This document shows, piece by piece, positions 16,227-25,760 of a DNA stretch of 64,000 nt. The DNA is from Psychromonas sp. CD1 (lineage in GTDB: Bacteria; Pseudomonadota; Gammaproteobacteria; Enterobacterales; Psychromonadaceae): contig NZ_NDFH01000003.1 in assembly GCF_002239585.1 (NCBI RefSeq), positions 1,251,283-1,315,282 of the forward strand, read 5' to 3'. Below the pieces are notes generated by a model, which ran no database searches, had not been told where the DNA came from, and saw only the letters and a program-made list of their open reading frames with translations. Numbering within the stretch: the stretch's first letter is position 1; each line of letters begins with the position of its first letter. The position numbers and the translations under genes were made by a program.

Positions 16227-18716
16227 ATGCGACTAACACGAAGATTAATTGAAGTATGCGGTATTGTGCAAGGTGTGGGATTTCGTCCCTTTATATTTCG
16301 CCTTGCCACTAAGCATAACTTGATTGGCTGGGTACTTAATCACGCACAGGGTGTCAGTATTGATGCGCAAGGCACAAAGGCAGAGCTTGATACTTTCATT
16401 GAAAACATTCGGCATCAAGCTCCACCATTAAGTCATATTGACACGCTCACTTGGCAACAATGTGAGTTACACTCAAGTACTGACATGCCCGATAAACATC
16501 AATTTTCGATACGCCAAAGTAACGTCTCTTTAATAAAAAACAATGTTGCTGATAGTCAGTTCAGCACGCATATATCCCCTGATTTTGGAATATGTAACGC
16601 TTGTTTATACGACATTCGCGATCCCAGTAGTCGTTATTATCACTATCCACTCACTAACTGCACACATTGCGGACCGCGCTTTAGCATTATCCGCGCCTTG
16701 CCCTACGACAGAAAAAACACATCGATGGCAGATTTTACGATGTGTGCAGAATGTTTGCATGCCTACGAAGATCCAAACAATCGACGCTATCACGCACAGC
16801 CCATTAGCTGCCCCCATTGCGGACCTCAAATTCAATGGCGCATACCTCACAATGCAAGTTCGCCAGCCTTAGAATCGATGGCGGTATTACAACAAGCAGC
16901 GAGTGCTATTACAGCCGGTAATATAGTGGCAATTAAAGGCATAGGCGGTTTTCATTTGGTTTGTGATGCCACCAATAAAAGTGCCATTAACAAACTGCGG
17001 AAAAGTAAACATCGCCCAAGTAAACCATTCGCTATCATGGTTAAAGATCGTGCGCAAGCGCGACATTATGTACAAGGCTGTGAAACCCAATGGAAACTAC
17101 TTGAATCACAACAACGCCCAATAACATTGCTACGTAAGCATAGTGTTTTATCACTAAAAACAAAGGCAAGTAACACCGACATAACAACAGAGCTTGCCAA
17201 TAACATCGCTGAAAACGTCCCTTATTTAGGCATAATGATGCCCTACACTCCGTTGCACTATTTATTATTTGATTATCTTGATGTGCCACTAGTGTTCACC
17301 AGCGCCAACCGTACAGGCCACCCAATATTAACTGAAGGTGACGACGTCGTCGCCAGTTTTAAACAGACCATTGTAGGGCTTATCGATCACCCAAGAAAAA
17401 TCATCAATACTTGTGACGACAGCCTGGTACATTTTGCCGGTGGTCAGCGTCAAATGCTACGCTTAGGCAGAGGATTCGCACCCTATTATTTCGCATTGCC
17501 AAATATTTTAACGCAACCGACATTAGCCGTGGGCGCACAACAAAAAGTCAGTTTTGCCATTGGTGCACGCCAAAGTAAGCAACAAAGCCAAGCTATTATT
17601 AGCCCTTATATTGGCGATTTAAATAACTTAGACATGCAACAACATTATCAAGATCGTGTAGCGAGCCTTACACAGTTACATCAAATTAAGGTAGCTCGTT
17701 ATTGTTGTGACAAGCACCCAAGATATACCACGCATCAATGGGCGCACCAGCAAGCAAATATCACATCAGCGGAAATTAGCATGGTGCCACATCATTATGC
17801 ACACGTTTTATCTGTCATGGCCGAGCACCAATTACAACGTGATGTATTAGGCTTTAGCTTTGATGGCACAGGTCTTGGTGATCTCGATGCAGAGCAACGA
17901 GAAAAACATCACTCCGGCTCAAAGATGCAGTGCAACTTATGGGGAGGCGAAGTCTTTATTGCCGACACTAAAAACTGCCAACGACGCTATTCATTAAAAC
18001 CCTTTAGACTGATTGGTGGAGAGAAAGCGATCACTTCGCCACCACGTTTATTATTTTCTCTCTTACTTGAATATTATTCATTTGAACAAATAATATTCAT
18101 GCAGCTTAGTCCTTTCCAAAACTTACTCACACATCAACTAGAAAATTGGCATCGACTCTGGGAACAAGGCATTAATAGTCCCTATACCAGCTCAATCGGT
18201 CGTTTTATTGATGCTTATTGTGCCTTACTGACGGGGATAGAAACGATTACCTTTGATGGTGAATGTGGTTTATTACTTGAACAGTTGGCATTATCAGAGG
18301 AAAATAATGGCGATGTTAATCAGATAAATAATCACCCTTCTTTATTTACTATCCATGAAGGTGAATTTGATTTTCTACCACTGCTTAAACATATTATCGA
18401 GATCTTATCATCCGATAAAAGCGCCTCTTTTTATAAAAAATGCGCGCAATTATTATTTACGCAAATAAGTGATTTAATTGTTAAAATTAGTGACCAACAC
18501 CCCACACTGCCAATAGTACTTTGCGGTGGAGTATTCCAAAATAGAGTATTGATGGATACCGTGTTAACTCAGTTGAAAAATCTAGATAAAACGTATTACG
18601 TTAGTCAAACCATACCCTTAAACGATGGGGGTATTGCAGCAGGCCAGCTTTGGTTTATCGCCCATCAAAATCAGGTAGAAAACGAAAAAATGATAACGAC
18701 TAATAGTGTCAACTAA
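16227..18716 (+). CDS. hypF: Carbamoyltransferase HypF
   Basis: Makes the cyanide ligands of the NiFe site from carbamoyl phosphate, together with HypE. Domains in order: acylphosphatase (VQGVGFR at 14-20, with the catalytic Arg20, and Asn38); two zinc fingers (Cys123, 126, 145, 148 and Cys173, 176, 195, 198); a YrdC-like domain (KGIGGFHLVCDATN, KHRPSKPFAIM, FTSANRTGHP); and a Kae1-like domain (VPHHYAHVLSVMAEH, FDGTGLG, CGGVFQNRVL, NDGGIAAGQ). At 829 residues it is longer than E. coli HypF (750), but every key residue is present. It starts 56 bases after hupE. Confidence 0.96.
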   Translation: MRLTRRLIEVCGIVQGVGFRPFIFRLATKHNLIGWVLNHAQGVSIDAQGTKAELDTFIENIRHQAPPLSHIDTLTWQQCELHSSTDMPDKHQFSIRQSNVSLIKNNVADSQFSTHISPDFGICNACLYDIRDPSSRYYHYPLTNCTHCGPRFSIIRALPYDRKNTSMADFTMCAECLHAYEDPNNRRYHAQPISCPHCGPQIQWRIPHNASSPALESMAVLQQAASAITAGNIVAIKGIGGFHLVCDATNKSAINKLRKSKHRPSKPFAIMVKDRAQARHYVQGCETQWKLLESQQRPITLLRKHSVLSLKTKASNTDITTELANNIAENVPYLGIMMPYTPLHYLLFDYLDVPLVFTSANRTGHPILTEGDDVVASFKQTIVGLIDHPRKIINTCDDSLVHFAGGQRQMLRLGRGFAPYYFALPNILTQPTLAVGAQQKVSFAIGARQSKQQSQAIISPYIGDLNNLDMQQHYQDRVASLTQLHQIKVARYCCDKHPRYTTHQWAHQQANITSAEISMVPHHYAHVLSVMAEHQLQRDVLGFSFDGTGLGDLDAEQREKHHSGSKMQCNLWGGEVFIADTKNCQRRYSLKPFRLIGGEKAITSPPRLLFSLLLEYYSFEQIIFMQLSPFQNLLTHQLENWHRLWEQGINSPYTSSIGRFIDAYCALLTGIETITFDGECGLLLEQLALSEENNGDVNQINNHPSLFTIHEGEFDFLPLLKHIIEILSSDKSASFYKKCAQLLFTQISDLIVKISDQHPTLPIVLCGGVFQNRVLMDTVLTQLKNLDKTYYVSQTIPLNDGGIAAGQLWFIAHQNQVENEKMITTNSVN

Positions 18717-18764
18717 TTCAACGTAACCTTTACCCTATCAACCCTCAACATTAAGAGAAACACT

Positions 18765-19022
18765 ATGTGCTTATGTATACCGTCTAAAATTTGTGCGTTT
18801 CACGACGAAGAGGGCCTGGTGACAGTGGATACCTTAGGTGTTCAGCGCCAAATATGTACTCAATTAATAAGCGAACCACTCGCTATTGGAGACTATCTTC
18901 TGATCCACGTTGGCTTTGCCATTAGCAAGCTCAATCACGAAGAAGCACAAGAAAGCCTAACTGAATATCGCTCAATGCTGGACAATATGTCCGCAGAAGA
19001 TGCACAAGCCCTATTTAATTAA
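18765..19022 (+). CDS. hypC: Hydrogenase maturation chaperone HypC
   Basis: Small chaperone that carries the Fe(CN)2CO unit with HypD and delivers it to the large subunit. The N-terminus MCLCIPSKI holds the essential Cys2, and GDYLLIHVGFAISKLN is the family core. Length of 85 residues is normal. A second copy lies at 27881-28144. It sits 48 bases after hypF and 30 before hypD; AGAGA precedes the ATG. Confidence 0.95.
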   Translation: MCLCIPSKICAFHDEEGLVTVDTLGVQRQICTQLISEPLAIGDYLLIHVGFAISKLNHEEAQESLTEYRSMLDNMSAEDAQALFN

Positions 19023-19052
19023 CAGCATGACATTAACGCGTGGAAAAATAGC

Positions 19053-20166
19053 ATGGATTTAAAAGAACTATATCAGGGTTTCCGTGATCCTTTGATCATG
19101 AAGGCACTCACCAAGAAAATTAACATAAACGCGAAACAGTTACCTCATCCACTTAAGGTGATGGAAGTGTGTGGCGGACATACTCATACCATTATGAAAT
19201 ATGGATTAATGCAACTACTACCTGAAAATATTGAATTTATTCATGGTCCAGGTTGCCCTGTGTGCATCATGCCGAAAGAAAGAATCGATCAGGCAATTGA
19301 ACTTGCTATGCTACCTGACACTATTTTAGTCACATTAGGCGATATGATCCGCGTGCCTGGATCAAAAGGCACGCTCGCACAATGTCGAGCCCGTGGCGGT
19401 GATATCCGCCCCATTTACGACCCGATGGATACGCTTGTCATAGCAAAAGAAAACCCTACAAAATCAGTCATTTACTTTGCGATTGGTTTTGAAACTACGA
19501 CTCCAATGACGGCTGTTTTAATGCAAGTTGCAGATCAACAAAAACTAAGCAACTTTTATGTTCACTGTAATCATGTTTTAGTTCCTCCAGCTATTAATGC
19601 TGTAATGTCAGATGGTCGCGCCAAAATAAACGCATTTATTGGGCCGTCACATGTCAGTGTGATAACGGGTGCAAAAATATATCAATGTGTGGCAGACAAA
19701 TATAATCTTCCTGTCGTAGTGGCTGGCTTTGAACCCGTTGATGTCATGCAATCGATACTGATGTTAGTCGATCTTACCATTGCAGCAGCTCAACACGACT
19801 CCCCTCCAGGAATGTCAATTCAATACAGCCGTGCGGTAAGCATGGAAGGTAACTTGATTGCGCAAACAAAAATCAATGAGGTTTTTGAAATTCGAGATGT
19901 ATTTCGCTGGCGCGGTTTAGGCGACATTGCTAATTCTGCCTTAAAAATACGCGATAAATATGCACACTTTGATGCTGAGATTGTCTTCAAAGCCCATTTT
20001 TTTACGTGGTTTAGCAAAACCAAATCAGTGTAAAGTTTTCGGAAAAAACTGTACTCCTAGCCAGCCAATGGGCAGTTGCATGGTGAGCTCTGAGGGCGCA
20101 TGTAATGCGTATTTTCGTTATTCTGGTTTAAATAAAAAAATGCAAACAAAAAAAGAGTTTAGGTAG
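19053..20166 (+). pseudogene. hypD: hypD, apparently frameshifted near the C-terminus
   Basis: HypD assembles the Fe(CN)2CO group with HypC. The first 310 residues carry all core motifs: CGGHTHT, GPGCPVCIMP, GFETTTPM, PSHVSVITG and FEPVDVM. After HFDAE (ending 19979) the frame reads IVFKAHFFTWFSKTKSV and stops at 20033. The missing C-terminus is in the +1 frame and ends at 20166: FLRGLAKPNQCKVFGKNC and GSCMVSSEGAC. A run of seven T at 19997-20003 is the likely slip site; with six T the product would be about 370 residues. Even so, the usual stretch with the cysteines before the CKVFG motif (about 14 residues) seems absent. Either a real lesion or an assembly error. Confidence 0.8.
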
Positions 20167-20170
20167 CAAT

Positions 20171-21172
20171 ATGCAACAAATACAATTAAGTCACGGTGGT
20201 GGCGGTCAAGAAATGAATCGCTTGATCAAAGATCTGTTCTTCCATCACTTCACAAATAAAATATTATTAAAAATGGAAGATGCTGCCATTTTACCCACTA
20301 ACGGAAAAATCGCATTTACCACCGACAGCTTTACGGTTTCACCTCTTTTCTTTGCAGGTGGCGACATCGGAAAATTAGCCATTGCAGGAACAGTCAACGA
20401 CCTTGCAATGATGGGAGCTAAACCGGAATATTTAAGCTGTAGCTTTATGATTGAAGAAGGTTTTAGTTACGCAGATTTAAAAACAATAGTACAAAGTATG
20501 CAAAAAGAATTAGCCGTATCTGGGGCGAAAATTGTCTGTGGCGACACGAAAGTTGTGCCTAGGGGAACGTTAGATGGTGTATTTATTAACACCACCGGTG
20601 TAGGCAGTTTTTATCATTCTCAAACGTTATCCGCCAGTGCTATTCAAGCAGGCGATGCTATTCTATTATCTCGCGATATTGGTTGTCATGGAAGTTGTAT
20701 TTTGATGGCGCGTGATGCGTTAAAACTGAGCTCTAACCTCATTAGTGATTGTGCAACTTTATGGCCAGTTGTAGAGATGCTACTCGATAAAAATATCACA
20801 CTACATGCCTTACGTGATGCAACGCGTGGGGGGATATCTGCGGTATTAAATGAATGGTGCGTTGCCTCAGAGGTTCAACTTGACATCAATGAAGAGAATA
20901 TTCCAGTGAGCGATGAAGTCAATGGCTTATGTGAACTATATGGTTTTGAATCTTACGATCTGGCAAATGAAGGCACGATGGTATTAGCCGTGCCTCAATC
21001 AGAAGTGGCTGCTACATTAGCCGTTTTGCGCCTGTTTTCTGTCTCTGCAAGTCATATAGGTAATGCCTGTCACAATGAAGAAGGCAATCATAAAGTGATT
21101 TTACATAGCCCTTGGGGCAGTCGTCGTTACCTTGATCTTCCACAGGGCGAATTATTACCTAGGATTTGTTAA
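20171..21172 (+). CDS. hypE: Hydrogenase maturation protein HypE
   Basis: ATP-dependent dehydratase that turns the carbamoyl group received from HypF into a thiocyanate on its C-terminal cysteine. It starts with LSHGGGGQEMNRLI and has DAAIL, TTDSFTVSPLFF and GDIGKLAIAGTVNDLAMMGA (ATP-binding AIRS fold), and ends in the essential PRIC. Length of 333 residues is normal. It begins five bases after the C-terminal hypD frame ends, which itself suggests that the 20166 stop is the original end of hypD. Confidence 0.96.
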   Translation: MQQIQLSHGGGGQEMNRLIKDLFFHHFTNKILLKMEDAAILPTNGKIAFTTDSFTVSPLFFAGGDIGKLAIAGTVNDLAMMGAKPEYLSCSFMIEEGFSYADLKTIVQSMQKELAVSGAKIVCGDTKVVPRGTLDGVFINTTGVGSFYHSQTLSASAIQAGDAILLSRDIGCHGSCILMARDALKLSSNLISDCATLWPVVEMLLDKNITLHALRDATRGGISAVLNEWCVASEVQLDINEENIPVSDEVNGLCELYGFESYDLANEGTMVLAVPQSEVAATLAVLRLFSVSASHIGNACHNEEGNHKVILHSPWGSRRYLDLPQGELLPRIC

Positions 21173-21291
21173 CAAACGCAACTATCTAGTTGTTACATAA
21201 GATAAAAGTGTGTTTTAATACGCATTAAAATTTCGAAGTGGAAATAATAATCACGTAATTGAGACTATTATCCCTACTAACATAAAGAACA

Positions 21292-21317
21292 ACATTATTT
21301 CACACTAGAAATAATGT
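21292..21317. promoter_or_regulatory. Perfect inverted repeat upstream of hyaA (possible operator)
   Basis: ACATTATTTC and GAAATAATGT are perfect 10-bp arms around the spacer ACACTA. The repeat lies 65 bases before the hyaA ATG and 120 bases after hypE. No T-run follows, so it is more likely a protein-binding site or a leader hairpin than a terminator. The binding factor is unknown. Confidence 0.45.
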
Positions 21318-21381
21318 AAACTGTGTGGATATTATGCTGGTCTTAGAAACCCATTATCCCTTTATTTAAAAGGCATGAAAC

Positions 21382-22518
21382 ATGGAAACTCATAAAGCTT
21401 TATTCCAGCAAGGTCAACATCGCCTTGATAAACTGAAGCAATTAGCACCACGAGCGGGCGATAGTCTACTTGAAAAAATGTCGGCGAAAGGCATTAATCG
21501 TCGCGACTTTATGAAATGGAGTGCTGTGGTGACTTCCATGTTAGCACTACCCAACCCTTTTACGAGTCTAGTAGCGCAAGCTGCTGAAATCGCGGATCGT
21601 GTCCCTTTGATTTGGCTCCATTTAGCAGAGTGTACGGGTTGTACTGAATCGCTTCTACGCGCAGATACACCATCCATTGATACGCTTATTTTTGATCATG
21701 TGTCATTGGAATACCATGAAACATTAATGGTAGCGTCAGGTTTCCAAGCAGAAGAAAACTTACAAAACGCACTTGAAAAATACAAAGGTAAGTATTTACT
21801 AGCCGTTGAAGGTGGGGTTCCTACCGCAGATAATGGGTCATTCTTAACCTTAGGCCCACATGGTGAAACTGGTCTTAGTCGCGTACAAAAAGCAGCTAAA
21901 GATGCCGTCGCTATTATTGCCGTTGGCACCTGTGCTTCTTTTGGCGGAATTCAAGCCGCCGCGCCAAATCCAACGGGCACAAAAGGCGTACAAGAAGTAG
22001 TGAAACAACCCGTAATAAATTTAGGTGGTTGCCCCCCTAACGAACGTAATATTGTCGGCACATTAATGTATTATATCATGTTCGGAAAACTACCCCCCTT
22101 AGATATGTTCAACCGTCCCAAATGGGCTTACGGCTCCCGAGTGCACGATGACTGTGAACGTCGAGGCCACTTTGATTCTGGAGAATTTGTAGAAGAATTT
22201 GGTAGCCAAGAAGCAAAAGATGGCCATTGCTTGTACAAAATGGGATGTAAAGGCCCCTACACTTACAATAACTGCCCAACCGAACGCTTTAATGGACACA
22301 CTAGCTGGCCTGTACTTGCAGGGCATGGCTGTATTGGCTGTTCTGAACCCGATTTTTGGGACGCTATGTCTGATTTTGAAAAACCGCTAAGTCGCCGCTT
22401 ATTAACCGGATTAGACAGTACTGCGGATACCATTGGTGCAGTCATACTCGGCGCCGCAGTTGTCGGTATAGGGGCACATGCCATTGCTACTTTTTTTGTT
22501 AAACCTGTGGATTATTGA
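21382..22518 (+). CDS. hyaA: [NiFe] uptake hydrogenase small subunit, Tat-exported
   Basis: Electron-transfer subunit of a periplasm-facing, membrane-bound hydrogenase. The twin-arginine signal NRRDFMKWS spans residues 39-47, with likely cleavage near VAQA at 64-67. Cluster ligands are in ECTGCTES (Cys84, Cys87), GTCASFGG, GGCPPNE, KMGCKGPYTYNNCP and GHGCIGCSEPDFWD. A C-terminal membrane anchor occupies the last 30 residues. The extra cysteines that make E. coli Hyd-1 oxygen tolerant (CTCCTES and SSWGC) are replaced by glycine here, so a standard, oxygen-sensitive proximal cluster is expected. First gene of the hya operon. Confidence 0.95.
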   Translation: METHKALFQQGQHRLDKLKQLAPRAGDSLLEKMSAKGINRRDFMKWSAVVTSMLALPNPFTSLVAQAAEIADRVPLIWLHLAECTGCTESLLRADTPSIDTLIFDHVSLEYHETLMVASGFQAEENLQNALEKYKGKYLLAVEGGVPTADNGSFLTLGPHGETGLSRVQKAAKDAVAIIAVGTCASFGGIQAAAPNPTGTKGVQEVVKQPVINLGGCPPNERNIVGTLMYYIMFGKLPPLDMFNRPKWAYGSRVHDDCERRGHFDSGEFVEEFGSQEAKDGHCLYKMGCKGPYTYNNCPTERFNGHTSWPVLAGHGCIGCSEPDFWDAMSDFEKPLSRRLLTGLDSTADTIGAVILGAAVVGIGAHAIATFFVKPVDY

Positions 22519-22521
22519 TTT

Positions 22522-24222
22522 ATGAATAAACGTATTGTCATCGACCCTATTACGCGTATTGAGGGTCACCTTCGTGTTGAAGTTGAAGTAGATGCTTCCA
22601 ATGTCATTCAAAAAGCGTGGGTATCATCAACGCTATGGCGAGGCATTGAAGTGATTGTAAAAAACCGTTCTCCACTTGACGTTGGATTAATGGTACAACG
22701 TATCTGTGGGGTCTGTACCTATTCTCATTATCGTTGTAGTACCGAAGCAATTGAAAATGCATTAGGACTTAACATTCCTATTAATGCACAATATATTCGA
22801 AGCCTGATGATGACAGCTCTGCATTTACACGATCACATTATTCACTTTTATCATCTTCATGGTTTAGATTGGATAGATATTATATCCGCATTAAGTGCAG
22901 ATCCAGCTAAAGCGGCACAAGTCGCGATGAAATATTCAGATACCCCTATTTTATGTGGTGAAGGTGATTTGCGTCAAGTACAGAAACGTATAAAAGGCTT
23001 AACTGACACCGGTAAATTAGGTCCATTTGCCAATGGTTACTGGGGTAATAAGACCTATAAGTTTAGTCCAGAGCAAAACTTGATAGCGTTATCACATTAC
23101 CTAAAAGCCCTAGAAGTACAACGTGTTGCGGCCCAAATGTTAGCTATTTTTGGTGGGAAATCGCCACATCCTCAATCTATTGTGGTGGGTGGTATTACCT
23201 CTGTACGCGATATATTAAGCCCAGCTCGCCTGCAAGAATGGAAACAAAAGCTTGATGAGGTAGGCCACTTTATAGAAAATGCTTATTACCCAGACCTTCT
23301 AATGGTCGCCGATGCCTTTAAAAATGAACCAAGTGTACTTGGTGGCTTAAATATTAAAAACTTTCTCTGTACCGATGAGTTTTTACTGAGTAAAGGTAAA
23401 TATTTATTTACCCAAGGTGTTGTAAAAAATGGCGATCTTTCTAAAGTATTTGATTTAAACCCTGATGATATTCGAGAAGATGTTACCCACTCATGGTACT
23501 CAGCCGATGCACCTCAGCATCCGTATGAAGGGACAACAATCCCTGAATATACCGGATTTATTGAACGTGAGACGCTTAATGGTAAACTGCCAACATTAAA
23601 TGAAGATGGAAAATACTCTTGGATTAAATCACCACGCTATCAAGGTGAAGCCTTTGAAGTAGGCCCACTAGCGACATTAGTCGTTAACTACGCACGTGGT
23701 AATGAGTTAATTGTGCAAGAAGTCGACACTTTCTTAAGTAAAGCGGGCTTACCAATGAGCGCATTACTCACGACCCTTGGTCGCACCGTAGCTCGCATGT
23801 TAGAAACCGTTATCAATCTACGTGAAAGTGAAAAAACATTTAATGCTTTGGTAAGTAATATAGAAGTGGATGAATCAACTTACATCGAACCTTTCATTGA
23901 TCCAACTAAAATCTACGAGGGTTATAAAATGATTGAAGCACCACGTGGAATGCTTAGTCATTGGATCCGCATTAAAGATGGTAAAGTCGAAAATTATCAA
24001 GCAGTTGTACCAACAACATGGAATGCTGGACCGACAGATGAGAATGGCCGAATTGGGCCTTATGAAGCATCGTTAATTGGCATTAAATTGGAAGATCCAA
24101 GTAAACCACTTGAAGTGCTACGTATTATTCATTCTTTTGACCCTTGCATGTCGTGCTCTGTTCACGTCATGGATTATAACAAGCAGTCACTAGGTGCATT
24201 TAAAGTGAACACCGCAATTTAA
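22522..24222 (+). CDS. hyaB: [NiFe] uptake hydrogenase large subunit
   Basis: Catalytic NiFe subunit that oxidises H2. Nickel ligands are in RICGVCTYSH (Cys62, Cys65) and DPCMSCSVH (Cys542, Cys545). After His548 an 18-residue tail (VMDYNKQS to the end) should be removed by the HyaD protease. Length of 566 residues is normal for group 1. It begins 3 bases after hyaA, and the folded pair is exported on the HyaA Tat signal. Confidence 0.96.
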   Translation: MNKRIVIDPITRIEGHLRVEVEVDASNVIQKAWVSSTLWRGIEVIVKNRSPLDVGLMVQRICGVCTYSHYRCSTEAIENALGLNIPINAQYIRSLMMTALHLHDHIIHFYHLHGLDWIDIISALSADPAKAAQVAMKYSDTPILCGEGDLRQVQKRIKGLTDTGKLGPFANGYWGNKTYKFSPEQNLIALSHYLKALEVQRVAAQMLAIFGGKSPHPQSIVVGGITSVRDILSPARLQEWKQKLDEVGHFIENAYYPDLLMVADAFKNEPSVLGGLNIKNFLCTDEFLLSKGKYLFTQGVVKNGDLSKVFDLNPDDIREDVTHSWYSADAPQHPYEGTTIPEYTGFIERETLNGKLPTLNEDGKYSWIKSPRYQGEAFEVGPLATLVVNYARGNELIVQEVDTFLSKAGLPMSALLTTLGRTVARMLETVINLRESEKTFNALVSNIEVDESTYIEPFIDPTKIYEGYKMIEAPRGMLSHWIRIKDGKVENYQAVVPTTWNAGPTDENGRIGPYEASLIGIKLEDPSKPLEVLRIIHSFDPCMSCSVHVMDYNKQSLGAFKVNTAI

Positions 24223-24280
24223 AAACACCACTTTAAATTAAAGTTCATATTTAACAATGTATTACACAGGATATATAGCC

Positions 24281-25081
24281 ATGAGTGAATCACCACAAGT
24301 GCTTTCAGCATCGCAACAAGTAAAGCTAAAAGGCCGGGTCACACACATACCGACGATGAGAGAGTTTGCCTTTACACCACTGATCCGTATTTTTCATTGG
24401 CTACGGTTTCTTGCTATCATGATTTTACTAATCAGTGGTTTTTATATTGCATGGCCATTTTTAATGGATCCAAAGTCCACCGATGTATTGATCCAAGGTT
24501 GGATGCGTTTTTCGCATTTAATCTTTGGATTCATTTTTTCGTGTATCACCATTAGTCGTAATTATTTATTCTTATTCTCAAAAGATAAGAGTGAACGTCG
24601 CTCCTTGCTTGATGCGCTGAGCATTGATCGTTGGAGATCGCAGATAAAAGCTTATGTGTTTTTAGGCAAACCTGATGAAAAGTCAGGGCTTTATGGCCCT
24701 TTACAATTAGTGACTTATGCCTCGTTCTACAGCTGCTCACTCATTATGGTGCTGACCGGTTTAGCCTTATACAGCAGAGTTTATCACGAAGGTTTAGGCC
24801 AATTACTTTATGCCCCGGCTTCTTGGTTAACCTATATATGCGGTGGCCTTGCCAATGTACGTAATATTCATCATTGGTTTACTTGGGTGTTTATTGTTTT
24901 TTTAATTGTGCATGTATACATGGTTATTTGGACCGGTATTCGCTTTAAAAAAGCAGCGGTAGATGCCATTATTTCTGGTTATGATTATCATACCCATGCG
25001 CATATAGAGCCCTTCCCTGTCACCACGTCAGAATCGGTCAATATTAACGAGCCCACCATTCCTAATAAGAGCATCTTGTGA
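24281..25081 (+). CDS. hyaC: Hydrogenase cytochrome b subunit HyaC
   Basis: Dihaem cytochrome b membrane subunit that passes electrons from the small subunit to the quinone pool. Four hydrophobic helices are visible, with haem-ligand-type histidines in RIFHWLRF, FSHLIFGF, and IHHWFTWVFIVFLIVHVYMVIW. The frame opens at 24257, but the ATG at 24281 (MSESPQ) has AGGA nine bases upstream and is preferred; that gives 266 residues against about 235 in E. coli. The stop overlaps the GTG start of hyaD. Confidence 0.92.
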   Translation: MSESPQVLSASQQVKLKGRVTHIPTMREFAFTPLIRIFHWLRFLAIMILLISGFYIAWPFLMDPKSTDVLIQGWMRFSHLIFGFIFSCITISRNYLFLFSKDKSERRSLLDALSIDRWRSQIKAYVFLGKPDEKSGLYGPLQLVTYASFYSCSLIMVLTGLALYSRVYHEGLGQLLYAPASWLTYICGGLANVRNIHHWFTWVFIVFLIVHVYMVIWTGIRFKKAAVDAIISGYDYHTHAHIEPFPVTTSESVNINEPTIPNKSIL

Positions 25082-25674
25082 AAACTTCAGAGATTAATAA
25101 CATTAACACAGCAAAGTCGTCTCAAGAGAAGATACATCCTCGGCGCTTATTACTCTTAGGTATCGGCAATATCTTATACGGTGATGAAGGGATAGGCGTA
25201 CACTTTATTAATTATATTTCTGATAAATATAACATCGAAAATCCTGCTTATAAATTTGATATTGTTGATGGTGGAACGCTTGCCCATGGATTGATCCCTA
25301 TGCTTGCCACCTATGATGAATTAATTGTGGTGGACACCATCAATAGCCAAGATGGTGAAATTGGCGATGTGTATTTTTTTAATTTTGATAACACCCCGCC
25401 TGATGTCGATTGGCAAGGTAGCGCACATGAAGTTGAAATGTTACAGACGTTAATAATGATGGATATGGTAGGAGACCGACCTAACACCTTTGTTTTAGGT
25501 GTTATTCCGACTGTCATAGAACCGATGTTTATGGGTCTCACGCCTCAGATTAAAAATGCTGTCGCCACTATGGAACAACAATTACTACGACACTTAACCC
25601 ATCTTGGATTTACGCTTACCATCAAGAAATCTATAACGATCAATGATGTTATTCAAGATGCACAAAAACGATAA
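25078..25674 (+). CDS. hyaD: Hydrogenase maturation protease HyaD
   Basis: Endopeptidase that processes the HyaB C-terminus. The motif LLLGIGNILYGDEGIGVHFI holds the conserved nickel-sensing Glu, and DGGTLAHGL, VVDTI and GSAHEVEMLQTL follow. It starts with GTG overlapping the hyaC stop by four bases, so the two are translationally coupled. Length of 198 residues matches E. coli HyaD (195). A different protease, HycI, serves the hyf enzyme. Confidence 0.94.
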   Translation: MKTSEINNINTAKSSQEKIHPRRLLLLGIGNILYGDEGIGVHFINYISDKYNIENPAYKFDIVDGGTLAHGLIPMLATYDELIVVDTINSQDGEIGDVYFFNFDNTPPDVDWQGSAHEVEMLQTLIMMDMVGDRPNTFVLGVIPTVIEPMFMGLTPQIKNAVATMEQQLLRHLTHLGFTLTIKKSITINDVIQDAQKR

Positions 25675-25760
25675 ATAGCTGATAGGTTTTCATTATTTAC
25701 CCTGTTATTTCAATAATGAAAACACTTGTTTTTTTACTTAATTAATATTGTGATACCTAA

